Source: Gammaproteobacteria bacterium UBA7310
GTDB lineage: Bacteria; Pseudomonadota; Gammaproteobacteria; Pseudomonadales; Ketobacteraceae
Reading direction: 5' to 3'
Assembly: GCA_002471665.1 (NCBI GenBank)
Contig: DKQK01000069.1
Location: 112,207 to 176,206 of the forward strand
Length of the DNA: 64,000 nt
Positions 33,540-42,728 of the stretch are shown piece by piece; the stretch's first letter is position 1, and every line of letters begins with the position of its first letter. The notes under the pieces were generated by a model. The model made no database searches and had not been told where the DNA came from. It was given only the letters and a program-made list of their open reading frames with translations. The translations under genes were made by a program, and so were the position numbers.

Positions 33540-36371
33540 TCAAATGTTGAAAGCGGTTTCAACAAGCTTGTTTTGCTCTTCGAGGTGCAACGACATATAA
33601 CCTGCTGCTGGTGCTGCTGACGCGACTCGACCCGCGTATTGCAAGAACAGAGAAGGGTTAATTCTGTGCACCACGTGCCGCATGTGATGCTGGCTACAGT
33701 ACCATGCGCCCTGATTCATGGGCTCTTCCTGACACCAGACCACATGCTTGAGGTTGGGGTACTGCTTGAGCATTTCGTACAGCTCTTCTTCCGGGAAAGG
33801 GTACAGCTGCTCAACCCGGATGACCGCAGTGTTCTCAATCTCATTGTGAGCGCGATGCTCAAACAGGTCGTAGTACACTTTGCCACTACACAACACGACA
33901 CGTTCAATCTGCTTGGCATCATGATCCCAGGCATCATCCAGAACCACTTTGAAGTAACCATTGGCCAGATCATCAATCGTGGATTTCGCCAGCTTGTGCC
34001 GCAGCAAGCTCTTGGGTGACATCACTACCAAAGGCTTACGCAACGGGCGAATAGCCTGTCGGCGCAACATATGAAAAACCTGAGCCGGTGTAGAGGGCAC
34101 ACATACTTGCATATTATGTTCGGCAGACAACTGCAGGAAACGCTCAAGGCGCGCTGAAGAGTGCTCAGGCCCCTGCCCCTCATAACCATGGGGCAGCAGC
34201 ATGGTGAGACCACACAAGCGCATCCACTTGTGTTCACCTGACGAGATAAATTGATCGATTACCACCTGAGCACCGTTGGCAAAGTCGCCAAATTGGGCTT
34301 CCCAGATCACCAGGCCTTTCGGTGCAGTGGTGGCATAACCGTATTCAAACGCCAACACCGCTTCTTCGGAAAGCAATGAATCGTATAAATCAAAGCGGGT
34401 GCCTTCCTGAGGGATGGTTTTCAGCGGTACGTGTATGCCCGGCGCTTTCTGGTTATGCATCACCGCATGACGATGGGAGAAAGTGCCACGACCAACATCC
34501 TGCCCGGTCAGGCGCACAGGATAGCCTTCATGCAACATGGTTGCATAGGCCATGGTTTCAGCAAACCCCCAGTCAATGGACAATGCACCGGAGGCCATCT
34601 TTTGGCGATCCTCACGTATCTTCGCAACCTGCCGCTGCACACCAAAGCCATCAGGAACCTGGTCCAGTTGCTGCGCCAGATCGTGAATCAGTTTGGCATC
34701 CACTCCCGTATCGAAATAGGCCACATAATCGTGTCCGATATAAGGCGACCAATCCACAAACAGTTCGGTGTTGGGCTTTTTCACCAAAGATTTCACTACA
34801 TGCTGACCGTCGTCCAGGGCAGACCGATAATCCCCCATCATGGAAGCGACTTTATCTTCTGTGAAAGAACCCTCTTCCACCAGACGAGAAGAATAAATTT
34901 CTCTGGGATTCTTTTTCTTGCGAATCACCTGATACATCATCGGCTGAGTGATCGCAGGCTCATCGGCTTCGTTGTGGCCCCGCGCCCGGTAGCAGATCAG
35001 GTCTATAACCACGTCTTTCTTAAACTGCTGACGAAAATCAATGGCCATTTGGGTAACAAACAGTACCGCTTCCGGATCATCGCCATTGACATGGAAAATT
35101 GGTGCCTGAACCATTTTCGCCACATCGGTGCAGTACTCAGTGGAGCGCGCATCATGGCGGTTACTGGTGGTAAAACCAACCTGGTTATTGACGATGATGT
35201 GGACCGTGCCACCGGTTTTGTAGCCCCGTGTCTGAGACATTTGGAATGTCTCCATCACCACACCCTGGCCGGCAAATGCTGCGTCACCGTGAATCAACAA
35301 AGGTACAACCTTATCGCCTTTCTTATCCTTGCGACGATCCTGCCGTGCCCGCACGGAGCCCTCTACAACAGGCGACACAATTTCCAGATGCGATGGGTTA
35401 AAAGCCAGCGCCAAGTGCAGTTCACCACCGGGGGTCATCACATTGGAGGAGAAACCCTGGTGATACTTCACATCACCGGACCCCACCTCGTTCTTCACCT
35501 TGCCTTCAAACTCACTGAACAGCTCAGCCGGATTCTTGCCGAGAATATTGATCAATACGTTCAAACGGCCACGGTGAGCCATACCAATGACCAGCTCTTT
35601 GGCACCATAGCTTCCGGCCCGCTGAACAATCTCATCCAGGCAGGGTATCAGACTCTCGCCACCTTCCAGGCCAAACCGCTTGGTGCCGGGATATTTGGTC
35701 GCCAGCATGCGCTCAAGGCCTTCCGCTGCAATCAGGCGCTCCAGCAAATGGGTTTTAACGTCAAGACTGTAGTTGGGGTGGGAACGGACACTTTCCATAC
35801 GCTGCTGAATCCACCGCTTCTCGGCAGTATCAACAATATGCATATATTCCACACCGATACTGGTGCAGTATGTTTTTTCAAGCGCTTCAACAATCTCGCG
35901 CAGTGTGGCTTCTTCACGCCCCAGGAATACGTTTCCGGTCTGGAAAGTGGTGTCCAGATCCGCCGCCGACAGCCCATGGTGGGTCAGCTCCAGGTCTGGA
36001 ACCGACTCTCGCTCCATGATATTGAGAGGATCGAGATTGGCTTTCTGGTGGCCTCGTACACGATAGCCCGTGATCAGCTGCAGAACCTTTACCTGTTTCT
36101 TTTCATGCTCGGAAGAGACACTGCTGACTGCAAGGGGTTGCACCCGGTTCTTATTCTTGGCGAGGTATAAAAAATGTTCTCGGACTGTGGAATGGGGAAC
36201 GTCTGTCTCAGTTCCATTTACGCGGGGGAGTTTATCGAAGTTATCGCGCCATTGTTCCGGCACAGAATTGGGGTCTTTCAGATAAGCTTCGTATAGCTCT
36301 TCGACATAGTTAGCATTCGAACCGGATAGGTGCGAAGTACTCCATTGCCGATACATCAAACTATCATCCAT
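33540..36371 (-). CDS. sucA: 2-oxoglutarate dehydrogenase E1 component
   Basis: A 943-residue thiamine-diphosphate decarboxylase that makes succinyl groups from 2-oxoglutarate. Motifs include GMAHRGRLNVL, a TPP-binding stretch starting GDAAFAGQG and ending in NNQVGF, and the C-terminal AQFGDFANGAQVVIDQF and GPEHSSARLERFLQL. The N-terminal QWSTSHLSGSNANYVEELY block is the conserved E1o start. The gap to sucB is 65 bases. The 334-base gap upstream to sdhB has no clear U-rich terminator but has a possible promoter, so sucA may be fed both from sdh and from its own start. Confidence 0.97.
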   Translation of the reverse strand: MDDSLMYRQWSTSHLSGSNANYVEELYEAYLKDPNSVPEQWRDNFDKLPRVNGTETDVPHSTVREHFLYLAKNKNRVQPLAVSSVSSEHEKKQVKVLQLITGYRVRGHQKANLDPLNIMERESVPDLELTHHGLSAADLDTTFQTGNVFLGREEATLREIVEALEKTYCTSIGVEYMHIVDTAEKRWIQQRMESVRSHPNYSLDVKTHLLERLIAAEGLERMLATKYPGTKRFGLEGGESLIPCLDEIVQRAGSYGAKELVIGMAHRGRLNVLINILGKNPAELFSEFEGKVKNEVGSGDVKYHQGFSSNVMTPGGELHLALAFNPSHLEIVSPVVEGSVRARQDRRKDKKGDKVVPLLIHGDAAFAGQGVVMETFQMSQTRGYKTGGTVHIIVNNQVGFTTSNRHDARSTEYCTDVAKMVQAPIFHVNGDDPEAVLFVTQMAIDFRQQFKKDVVIDLICYRARGHNEADEPAITQPMMYQVIRKKKNPREIYSSRLVEEGSFTEDKVASMMGDYRSALDDGQHVVKSLVKKPNTELFVDWSPYIGHDYVAYFDTGVDAKLIHDLAQQLDQVPDGFGVQRQVAKIREDRQKMASGALSIDWGFAETMAYATMLHEGYPVRLTGQDVGRGTFSHRHAVMHNQKAPGIHVPLKTIPQEGTRFDLYDSLLSEEAVLAFEYGYATTAPKGLVIWEAQFGDFANGAQVVIDQFISSGEHKWMRLCGLTMLLPHGYEGQGPEHSSARLERFLQLSAEHNMQVCVPSTPAQVFHMLRRQAIRPLRKPLVVMSPKSLLRHKLAKSTIDDLANGYFKVVLDDAWDHDAKQIERVVLCSGKVYYDLFEHRAHNEIENTAVIRVEQLYPFPEEELYEMLKQYPNLKHVVWCQEEPMNQGAWYCSQHHMRHVVHRINPSLFLQYAGRVASAAPAAGYMSLHLEEQNKLVETAFNI

Positions 36372-36633
36372 TGCAGATCACCGTGTCGAACTAGGACACT
36401 ATCTGCAAAGACGCGAATCAGCAACAGACACGTGTGAACATGTTAGGTTTGCGACTGGCGGGTTGAGCCAAATGCGCTTCGAGATAGTTCGGTTTTACCG
36501 ATAAGCCCTAAGGTTTAATAATCAACCTGCTTCCGCTTTTTGGGCGGAGCAAGGAAATTCACAGAGGTCACCAAAACATTAGTTGACTGATGCCCCTGTA
36601 TTCCCAACATCAAGTGTAGCGTCTTTTCAGTGG

Positions 36634-36661
36634 GCCACCTAAAGGGAATCGCTTAGGTGGC
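36634..36661. other. hairpin in the sdhB-sucA gap
   Basis: GCCACCTAA and TTAGGTGGC form a perfect nine-pair stem around a ten-base loop. No T-run follows on either strand, so simple termination is doubtful. It could stabilise or attenuate the sdh-suc transcript. Confidence 0.45.
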
Positions 36662-36673
36662 TGAGACCACTGA

Positions 36674-36701
36674 ATTATATAGACTTCAGGCCAATAAACA
36701 A
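36674..36701 (-). promoter_or_regulatory. possible promoter of sucAB-lpd
   Basis: Read leftward, TTGTTT (36701-36696) and a perfect TATAAT (36679-36674) are 16 bases apart. The -35 is weak (three of six). The element lies just after the sdhB stop. Confidence 0.35.
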
Positions 36702-36705
36702 ACGT

Positions 36706-37413
36706 TTATGTGCCCTGCTGCAGCAGCAGCGAACGAATGTGCCCGATTGCCTTGGTGGGGTTCAAACCCTTGGGGCAAACGTTCACACAGTTCATAATGC
36801 CTCGACAGCGAAACAGGCTGAACGGATCATCCAGATCGGATAATCGCTGCTCAGTCATCGTGTCGCGGCTATCCGCAATAAAGCGGTAAGCCTGCAACAG
36901 GCCGGCGGGGCCGATAAATTTCTCCGGATTCCACCAGAACGACGGGCAGGATGTTGAACAACACGCACAGAGAATACACTCATACAGGCCGTCCAGCTTG
37001 TCCCGCTCCTCTGGCATCTGCAAACGCTCTATGGGCGGAGCCGGCGTGTCATTGACCAGATAAGGCTTAATTTTTTCGTACTGGTTATAGAACATGGTCA
37101 TATCGACCACCAGGTCACGAATAACCGGCAAGCCCGGCAGGGGCCGCAGGACCAACTTGCCTTTACCACCGGTTGCCTGTGAAATAGACGTAATACAAGC
37201 CAAGCCGTTCTTGCCATTGATGTTCATGCCGTCGGAGCCACACACTCCCTCACGACAGGAACGACGATAGGCCATGGTACTGTCCTGCTCTTTGACCAGA
37301 CTCAATACGTCCAGCACCATTAAATCTTTACCACCAGTTTCAATCTGGTAGTCCTTCATATACGGCTCGGAATCAGTGTCCGGATTGTAGCGATAAATAC
37401 TAACCTGCAACAT
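36706..37413 (-). CDS. sdhB: succinate dehydrogenase iron-sulfur subunit
   Basis: SdhB, 235 residues, carries the three Fe-S clusters that link FAD in SdhA to quinone in the membrane. The [2Fe-2S] ligands are in SCREGVCGSDGMNINGKNGL. The [4Fe-4S] motif is CILCACCSTSCPSFWWN, and the [3Fe-4S] ligands are in CRGIMNCVNVCPKGLNP. The protein is complete and of normal length. It starts 11 bases after sdhA and ends the sdhCDAB unit. Confidence 0.97.
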   Translation of the reverse strand: MLQVSIYRYNPDTDSEPYMKDYQIETGGKDLMVLDVLSLVKEQDSTMAYRRSCREGVCGSDGMNINGKNGLACITSISQATGGKGKLVLRPLPGLPVIRDLVVDMTMFYNQYEKIKPYLVNDTPAPPIERLQMPEERDKLDGLYECILCACCSTSCPSFWWNPEKFIGPAGLLQAYRFIADSRDTMTEQRLSDLDDPFSLFRCRGIMNCVNVCPKGLNPTKAIGHIRSLLLQQGT

Positions 37414-37424
37414 ATTGATTCACC

Positions 37425-39197
37425 TTAATAAGTTCGGACCTTGGGCTGGAACGTATCAACTTGCTTGGGAGAGAAGTTGACGGCGCGCTGAGAAAGCTGC
37501 TTGGTCTTCGGATCATAGATCGAGTGGGCCAGCCAGTTTTCATCATCACGGTCGGGGAAGTCATAACGGCTGTGGGCGCCACGACTTTCCTTACGGCCTT
37601 CTGCAGCAATGGCAGTGGCCTCAGCCACCTCCAGCAGGTTATCCAACTCCAGCGCTTCAATTCGAGCGGTATTGTAGGCACTGCTTTTGTCATCAAGATG
37701 GGTATTGCCAATGCGCTCACGCAGCTCTTCCAGCTTTTTAACACCTTCCTGCATGAGATCGCCTTTACGGAATACACCGAAGTTATTCTGCATATTGGTC
37801 TGCAGCTCCTTGCGCAGCTTTGCCACATCCTCGCCGTCGCTGCTGGTCTCAAGACGGTTCATCCGACTGTAAGCCCGCTCCAGATCCGACTCGGAGGTAT
37901 CACGATGCTCGATACCATCCTTGAGCGCTTTCTCGATAAACAGCCCGGCAGCCCGACCGAACACCACCAGGTCAAGCAGGGAGTTGCCGCCCAGGCGATT
38001 GGCACCGTGCACTGATACGCAGGCTACCTCACCCACCGCATACAAGCCGTCGATGATCTTATCTTTGCCTTCTGCATCCTGCATGATCGCCTGACCATGG
38101 ATGTTGGTGGGTATACCCCCCATCATATAGTGACAGGTGGGCACCACAGGAATGGGTACTTTCACCGGATCGGCTGCGGCAAAGGTAATGGCAAGCTCGC
38201 AAATACCGGGGAGCCGCTTGTGCAGTACTTCCTCACCCAGGTGATCAAGCTTCAGGTAAACATGATCCCCGTCCGGGCCACAACCACGGCCATCGAGAAT
38301 CTCTTGCATCATGGAGCGGGCGACAACGTCACGGCCGGCCAGGTCTTTGGCATTGGGGGCATAACGCTCCATAAAGCGCTCGCCATCCTTATTGACCAAA
38401 TAGCCCCCTTCACCCCGGCAACCCTCGGTCACCAGTACACCCGCACCGGCGATACCGGTTGGATGGAACTGCCACATTTCGATATCCTGCACCGGGAAAC
38501 CGGCACGCAGAGCCATGCCCACGCCGTCTCCGGTGTTGATCAGAGCATTGGTGGTGGACGCATAAATGCGGCCGGACCCACCGGTTGCAAATACGGTGGC
38601 CTTGGATTTGAAATAGACGGATTCACCGGTTTCCATGGAGATGGCAATCACACCGGTGACCGCTCCGTCCTGATTGGTCACCAGATCCACTGCATACCAT
38701 TCGTTATAAAAGTTGGTATTGCAGCGGACGTTTTGCTGATACAGGGTGTGAAGCAGCGCATGACCGGTACGGTCTGCAGCGGCGCAAGTACGGGCAGCCT
38801 GGCCCCCTTCGCCGAAATTCTTCGATTGACCGCCGAAAGGACGCTGATAGATACGCCCAGCCTCTGTACGGGAGAAAGGCAGCCCCATGTGATCCAGCTC
38901 GAACACCGCTTCCGGGCCAACGCTGCACATGTATTCGATTGCATCCTGATCACCGATATAATCCGACCCCTTTACAGTGTCGTACATGTGCCAGCGCCAA
39001 TCGTCGTTGGGGTCGGCACTGGCGATCGCGCAGGTGATACCACCCTGGGCGGATACTGTGTGGGAACGGGTTGGAAACACCTTGGAGATCAGGGCTGTTT
39101 TCTGCCCGGATTGCGCCAGCTGCAGCGCAGCTCGCATGCCGGCACCGCCACCACCAACGATAACGGCATCAAATGTCAAAGTACGCATATTGGCCAT
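37425..39197 (-). CDS. sdhA: succinate dehydrogenase flavoprotein subunit
   Basis: SdhA, 590 residues, oxidises succinate to fumarate on the cytoplasmic face of the inner membrane. The FAD Rossmann motif GGGGAGMRAAL is near residue 16. The covalent-FAD histidine lies in RSHTVSAQGG. The substrate region HMMGG-like block is YMMGGIPTN, and HGANRLGGNSLLDLVVFGRAAG is standard. It starts three bases after the sdhD stop, as expected for sdhCDAB. Confidence 0.98.
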   Translation of the reverse strand: MANMRTLTFDAVIVGGGGAGMRAALQLAQSGQKTALISKVFPTRSHTVSAQGGITCAIASADPNDDWRWHMYDTVKGSDYIGDQDAIEYMCSVGPEAVFELDHMGLPFSRTEAGRIYQRPFGGQSKNFGEGGQAARTCAAADRTGHALLHTLYQQNVRCNTNFYNEWYAVDLVTNQDGAVTGVIAISMETGESVYFKSKATVFATGGSGRIYASTTNALINTGDGVGMALRAGFPVQDIEMWQFHPTGIAGAGVLVTEGCRGEGGYLVNKDGERFMERYAPNAKDLAGRDVVARSMMQEILDGRGCGPDGDHVYLKLDHLGEEVLHKRLPGICELAITFAAADPVKVPIPVVPTCHYMMGGIPTNIHGQAIMQDAEGKDKIIDGLYAVGEVACVSVHGANRLGGNSLLDLVVFGRAAGLFIEKALKDGIEHRDTSESDLERAYSRMNRLETSSDGEDVAKLRKELQTNMQNNFGVFRKGDLMQEGVKKLEELRERIGNTHLDDKSSAYNTARIEALELDNLLEVAEATAIAAEGRKESRGAHSRYDFPDRDDENWLAHSIYDPKTKQLSQRAVNFSPKQVDTFQPKVRTY

Positions 39198-39200
39198 CTT

Positions 39201-39569
39201 TTAAATACCCCACAAAATCTGGATGCCCCACACTACGTACACCATGGTCGCCAGTGCACAGACAGCCTGAAAAGCAATTCGAAGAACGGTCCCGGCAGCC
39301 CCCAACTGGCGCTCGGTCAGGTAATCTGTGGAAATGGTCCACAGACCTACCCAGGCATGGGCGGCCATAGAAATAAGGGCAATCAAAGTGAAAATACGCA
39401 TATAAGTGGAAGACATGTAGGCCTGCCACTGATCATAGGTCAGGTCCGGGGTGGCAATGAGGAACCCCATCAGGCATAGGAAATACACACCAAGAACCAC
39501 TGCAGTTGCACGCTGAATGACCCAATCGTACAGGCCGTTTTTACCCAAACTGGTTACGCTGGTTACCAT
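39201..39569 (-). CDS. sdhD: succinate dehydrogenase membrane anchor SdhD
   Basis: A 122-residue anchor with three membrane helices (about ATAVVLGVYFLCLMGFLIA, FTLIALISMAAHAWVGLW and AFQAVCALATMVYVVWG). The start MVTSVTSLGKNGLYDWVIQRATA is like Pseudomonas SdhD. It helps hold heme b and ubiquinone; the His in AAHAWVGLW is the likely ligand. I chose ATG 39569, which overlaps sdhC by seven bases. An ATG two codons earlier (39575) is also possible. A longer open frame upstream lies inside sdhC and is not real. Confidence 0.92.
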   Translation of the reverse strand: MVTSVTSLGKNGLYDWVIQRATAVVLGVYFLCLMGFLIATPDLTYDQWQAYMSSTYMRIFTLIALISMAAHAWVGLWTISTDYLTERQLGAAGTVLRIAFQAVCALATMVYVVWGIQILWGI

Positions 39570-39937
39570 ACCCATACCCCCGCAGCAACGATCAGAACCG
39601 CTGACACAATCATGACAGCGATAGAGAGAATCCGTGACCCTTCCAAAGTCTCGAAGTAGCCGGCGTCCATCAGCAAATGGCGCACACCAGCAATGAAGTG
39701 ATAAATGAACCCGGCAAGAATTGCCCAGACGATGAGCTTGGCGACGACACTGTCCATGCATTCTTTTAACGCATCGAACGATTCCTGGCTCTGCAGAGAC
39801 AGGCCCAAACCCCATATAAGGAAAGCCATACCAACAAATATTGCGACACCCGCGATACGGTGCGTAATGGACGCAATCATTTGCGGCGTAAACTTGATAG
39901 TCGTGATATCCAGATTAACAGGTCGTTGACTTTTCAC
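39563..39937 (-). CDS. sdhC: succinate dehydrogenase cytochrome b556 subunit
   Basis: SdhC, 124 residues, has three membrane helices. The QRPVNLDITTIKFTPQMIASITHR start is typical, with SITHRIAGVAIF for quinone and heme contacts and YHFIAGVRHLLMD carrying the heme histidine. I chose the GTG at 39937 (VKSQRPVNLD, GGA five bases upstream). A GTG at 39949 would add four residues. It is the first gene of the sdh unit, with a promoter candidate at 40065-40093. Confidence 0.92.
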   Translation of the reverse strand: MKSQRPVNLDITTIKFTPQMIASITHRIAGVAIFVGMAFLIWGLGLSLQSQESFDALKECMDSVVAKLIVWAILAGFIYHFIAGVRHLLMDAGYFETLEGSRILSIAVMIVSAVLIVAAGVWVW

Positions 39938-40064
39938 GGTTCCAACCACTGAGACTGTGGCTCCAAAATCGGAGCGTTAAAGGAAGTTCCGAGAACAGTT
40001 AGGCAAGAAAAATCAGGTAGTTAAATAACCCCGAATTTTGTACCCCTCTCTCATTCGGGGCCGA

Positions 40065-40093
40065 AGTATAGTCTCATAGACATTGAAATACAA
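40065..40093 (-). promoter_or_regulatory. probable sigma-70 promoter of sdhCDAB
   Basis: Read leftward, TTGTAT (40093-40088) and TATACT (40070-40065) are 17 bases apart, optimal spacing. The -10 matches five of six and the -35 four of six. The start of transcription would lie about 120 bases before sdhC. Confidence 0.5.
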
Positions 40094-40170
40094 ATGATCA
40101 ATTGACCCTATAGACGTTTGTATAATAAGCATTTATCACCACTTTGGCGCGCTATAGCCCCCTGATGCAC

Positions 40171-40176
40171 TATAAT
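40171..40176 (+). promoter_or_regulatory. possible -10 element for gltA
   Basis: A perfect TATAAT followed by GGG, about 320 bases before the gltA start. No good -35 hexamer stands at 16-18 bases, so an activator would be needed. A TTGACA further down (near 40241) lacks a good -10. Confidence 0.25.
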
Positions 40177-40412
40177 GGGTGCAGCATGGATGACTGAGCG
40201 GTTTTTACCCCCAAAACAGCCACTCAAGCCTGAAATAAATTGACAAACTTTCGTTGAGTGATTAGCTTTGGCGACCACTTTTGCTCGGCCCCTTTTCGGC
40301 AGATGAGCTTAAGTAGTCAAATACGTTCACGACTAAGCCAAACAACGTGACACAATTACCTTTGTCTCACCGGGCTTAATGCAGAGGCTCCATATTAACG
40401 AGCACGTAGGCG

Positions 40413-40441
40413 CAGTTGCCTTCCTATCAGGAAGTCAATTG
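40413..40441. repeat. imperfect inverted repeat upstream of gltA
   Basis: CAGTTG-C-CTTCC and GGAAG-T-CAATTG form arms around a five-base centre with two mismatches, ending about 58 bases before the gltA ATG. It could be a regulator site or leader hairpin. Confidence 0.35.
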
Positions 40442-40498
40442 AGTGATTCGGCATAATTCCTGCCTGAAATGCCTACTAACCGAGTACAGGAGAGTAAT

Positions 40499-41779
40499 AT
40501 GACTGAGAAAAGCGCTCAGTTAAACCTAGGCGGAAACACCCTCGATCTTCCCATTTATTCCGGCACCATTGGACCTGACGTCGTCGACGTTGGCAAATTG
40601 ACCGGCGCGGGTGTGTTTACGTACGATCCAGGCTTTGTTTCCACAGCAGCCTGCGAATCCAAGATCACCTACATCGATGGCGGCAAGGGCGTGCTCTTGC
40701 ACCGCGGCTACCCCATTGATCAATTAGCAGACAATTCTGATTACCTGGAAGTCTGTTACCTTCTCCTGTACGGAGAGCTGCCCAGCGCAACCGAAAAACA
40801 GCAGTTTGAAAACACCATCAACAACCACACCATGGTGCACGAGCAATTGCGAAACTTCTACCAGGGTTTCCGCCGTGATGCACACCCCATGGCGATTATG
40901 TGTGGCGTTGTTGGCGCGCTGTCAGCGTTCTATCACGACTCTCTGGAAATCTCCGATGAGCGGCATCGGGAAATCGCCGCATTCCGGTTGATAGCGAAAA
41001 TGCCTACCCTGGCGGCCATGTGTTACAAATACTCCCTTGGCCAGCCCTTCATGTATCCAAGAAATGATCTGAGCTACTCAGAAAACTTCCTGCAGATGAT
41101 GTTTGGCGTTCCTTGCGAAGAGTATGAAGTTAATCCGATTCTGGCCAAAGCCATGGATAAGATCTTCATTCTGCACGCGGATCATGAGCAAAACGCCTCC
41201 ACCTCTACCGTGCGCCTGGCCGGCTCCTCCGGAGCCAATCCGTTTGCCTGTATCGCTGCCGGTATTGCCGCCCTGTGGGGGCCCGCACACGGCGGTGCCA
41301 ACGAAGCCGTACTCGACATGCTGACTGAAATCGGCGATGTATCCAACGTCGACAAGTTTGTTGCCAAGGCCAAAGACAAAAATGATCCATTCCGTTTAAT
41401 GGGATTCGGTCACCGCGTCTACAAGAACTACGATCCCCGCGCCAAGGTAATGCGTGAAACCTGCCATGAAGTGCTGGGCGAATTGGGCATTAAAGACCCT
41501 CTTCTGGAGCTGGCCATGAAGCTGGAAGACATTGCCCGTTCTGACAGTTATTTCATTGAGAAAAACCTGTACCCCAACGTGGATTTCTATTCAGGGATTA
41601 TCCTGAAAGCCATCGGCATTCCCACCAGCATGTTCACCGTAATCTTTGCCCTGGCAAGAACGGTTGGCTGGGTTGCTCATTGGCATGAGATGATCAGCGG
41701 CTCCTATCGAATTGGCCGTCCACGCCAGCTCTACACCGGCTCGCCACAGCGGGACTTTGTTCCACTGGACAAGCGATAA
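40499..41779 (+). CDS. gltA: citrate synthase
   Basis: A 426-residue type II (hexameric, NADH-sensitive family) citrate synthase joining oxaloacetate and acetyl-CoA. The catalytic histidines are in ILHADHEQNASTSTVRL and MGFGHRVYKNYDPRA, and the late Asp/Arg region is NVDFYSGIILKAIG. I chose ATG 40499, preceded by ACAGGAGAG, a strong ribosome-binding site. The longer frame starting at 40469 is not supported. It is divergent from sdhCDAB, the order seen in Pseudomonas. Confidence 0.98.
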   Translation: MTEKSAQLNLGGNTLDLPIYSGTIGPDVVDVGKLTGAGVFTYDPGFVSTAACESKITYIDGGKGVLLHRGYPIDQLADNSDYLEVCYLLLYGELPSATEKQQFENTINNHTMVHEQLRNFYQGFRRDAHPMAIMCGVVGALSAFYHDSLEISDERHREIAAFRLIAKMPTLAAMCYKYSLGQPFMYPRNDLSYSENFLQMMFGVPCEEYEVNPILAKAMDKIFILHADHEQNASTSTVRLAGSSGANPFACIAAGIAALWGPAHGGANEAVLDMLTEIGDVSNVDKFVAKAKDKNDPFRLMGFGHRVYKNYDPRAKVMRETCHEVLGELGIKDPLLELAMKLEDIARSDSYFIEKNLYPNVDFYSGIILKAIGIPTSMFTVIFALARTVGWVAHWHEMISGSYRIGRPRQLYTGSPQRDFVPLDKR

Positions 41780-41808
41780 AAAAAGGCTGCGCAAGCAGCC
41801 TTTTTTTT
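41780..41808 (+). terminator. gltA terminator
   Basis: GGCTGC and GCAGCC form a six-pair GC-rich stem with a GCAA loop. It is preceded by six A and followed by eight T directly after the gltA stop, a textbook intrinsic terminator that may work both ways. Confidence 0.92.
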
Positions 41809-41861
41809 CGACTATTATTTCAGTCAACAGCAGCGCTTGCCCACGGGAGGAAACCACCATT

Positions 41862-42728
41862 ATGAAAATTGCGTTTATTGGACTTGGGGTCATGGGTTAT
41901 CCCATGGCAGGGCATCTTTCCACTAGCGGCCATGAAGTGTGCGTCTACAACCGGACCAACGCCAAGGCAGAACGCTGGCTGCAGACCCATAAAGGAACCT
42001 CAAAAGCCACTCCCGCTGCCGCGGCACTGGATGCAGATATTGTATTCACCTGCGTTGGCAACGATAGTGACCTGAACCAGGTTACCCTGGGCCCTGATGG
42101 TGTCATCAAAACGATGAAAGAAGGCGCCATACTGGTTGACCATACCACCGCTTCCGCCGACATTGAGCGGGCACTGTCGTCAACCCTCGCCCTCTCTGGA
42201 ATCGGCTTTATTGATGCCCCGGTGTCCGGCGGGCAACTGGGTGCAGAAAAAGGCCAGCTTACGATTATGTGCGGGGGTAACGAGGACCACTTCGAGGTAG
42301 CAAAACCGGTGATGGACTGCTATGGGAAGCAGGTCACACTCATGGGGGAATGCGGTGCCGGGCAACTCACCAAAATGGTAAATCAGATCTGCATTGCCGG
42401 CCTGATTCAAAGCCTGGCAGAAGGCGTGCAGTTTGCAACAAAAGCCGGCCTGAATGTTGAACAGGTATTTGATGTCATTGGCAAAGGTGCCGCGCAGTCC
42501 TGGCAAATGGACAACCGACATAAAACCATGATTGAGGATCGCTTTGATCACGGCTTTGCAGTTGACTGGATGAGAAAGGATCTTGCTATTTGTTTGGAGG
42601 AAGCCCGTCGAAATGAATCCAGCTTGCCGGTGGCTGCGCTGGTTGACCAATTCTACTCGGAAGTACAGCGCATGGGGGGCGGTCGCTGGGATACATCGAG
42701 CCTTTTAAAACGTCTGCTACTGAGATGA
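41862..42728 (+). CDS. 3-hydroxyisobutyrate dehydrogenase-family oxidoreductase
   Basis: A 288-residue beta-hydroxyacid dehydrogenase. The NAD(P) motif GLGVMGYPMAGHL is at residue 7. The substrate motif DAPVSGGQLGAEKG is near residue 118, and the catalytic lysine is in GQLTKMVNQICIAG near 168, followed by WMRKDLAICLEEA. Members include MmsB, GarR/GlxR and GLYR-type reductases; the sequence does not settle the substrate. I chose ATG 41862 with GGGAGG upstream. It follows the gltA terminator and overlaps the end of the convergent TadE-like gene by 12 bases. Confidence 0.85.
   Translation: MKIAFIGLGVMGYPMAGHLSTSGHEVCVYNRTNAKAERWLQTHKGTSKATPAAAALDADIVFTCVGNDSDLNQVTLGPDGVIKTMKEGAILVDHTTASADIERALSSTLALSGIGFIDAPVSGGQLGAEKGQLTIMCGGNEDHFEVAKPVMDCYGKQVTLMGECGAGQLTKMVNQICIAGLIQSLAEGVQFATKAGLNVEQVFDVIGKGAAQSWQMDNRHKTMIEDRFDHGFAVDWMRKDLAICLEEARRNESSLPVAALVDQFYSEVQRMGGGRWDTSSLLKRLLLR

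Larger units (their letters stand above)
36372..36705 (-). other. sdhB-sucA intergenic leader
   Basis: This 334-base gap has no coding sequence I can support. It holds a possible promoter (36674-36701) and a hairpin (36634-36661). If transcription starts near 36668, the sucA mRNA would have a leader of about 300 bases, longer than usual. I see no riboswitch consensus in it. Confidence 0.5.
39938..40498. other. sdhC-gltA divergent control region
   Basis: A 561-base gap without supportable genes. It separates divergent sdh and gltA and carries a good leftward promoter (40065-40093), a perfect TATAAT on the right-hand strand (40171-40176) and an imperfect inverted repeat (40413-40441). I see no tRNA, small-RNA signature or conserved leader that I can name. 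Confidence 0.6.

Noticed and set aside
34431..36170. Long open frame of 579 codons on the + strand inside sucA
   Set aside because: It is a mirror of the sucA coding strand, with histidine-rich, family-less translation and no ribosome-binding site. SucA on the other strand is certain.
38097..39479. Open frame of 460 codons on the + strand opposite sdhA and sdhD
   Set aside because: An antisense shadow of conserved sdhA and sdhD; the translation has no domain and no start signal.
39201..39815. Extended 204-codon reading of sdhD
   Set aside because: The extra N-terminal part lies inside sdhC in another frame. The known SdhD start MVTSVTS fits at 39569.
40102..40126. TTGACC followed by TATAAT as a right-hand promoter
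   Set aside because: The spacing is only 13 bases, too short for sigma-70.
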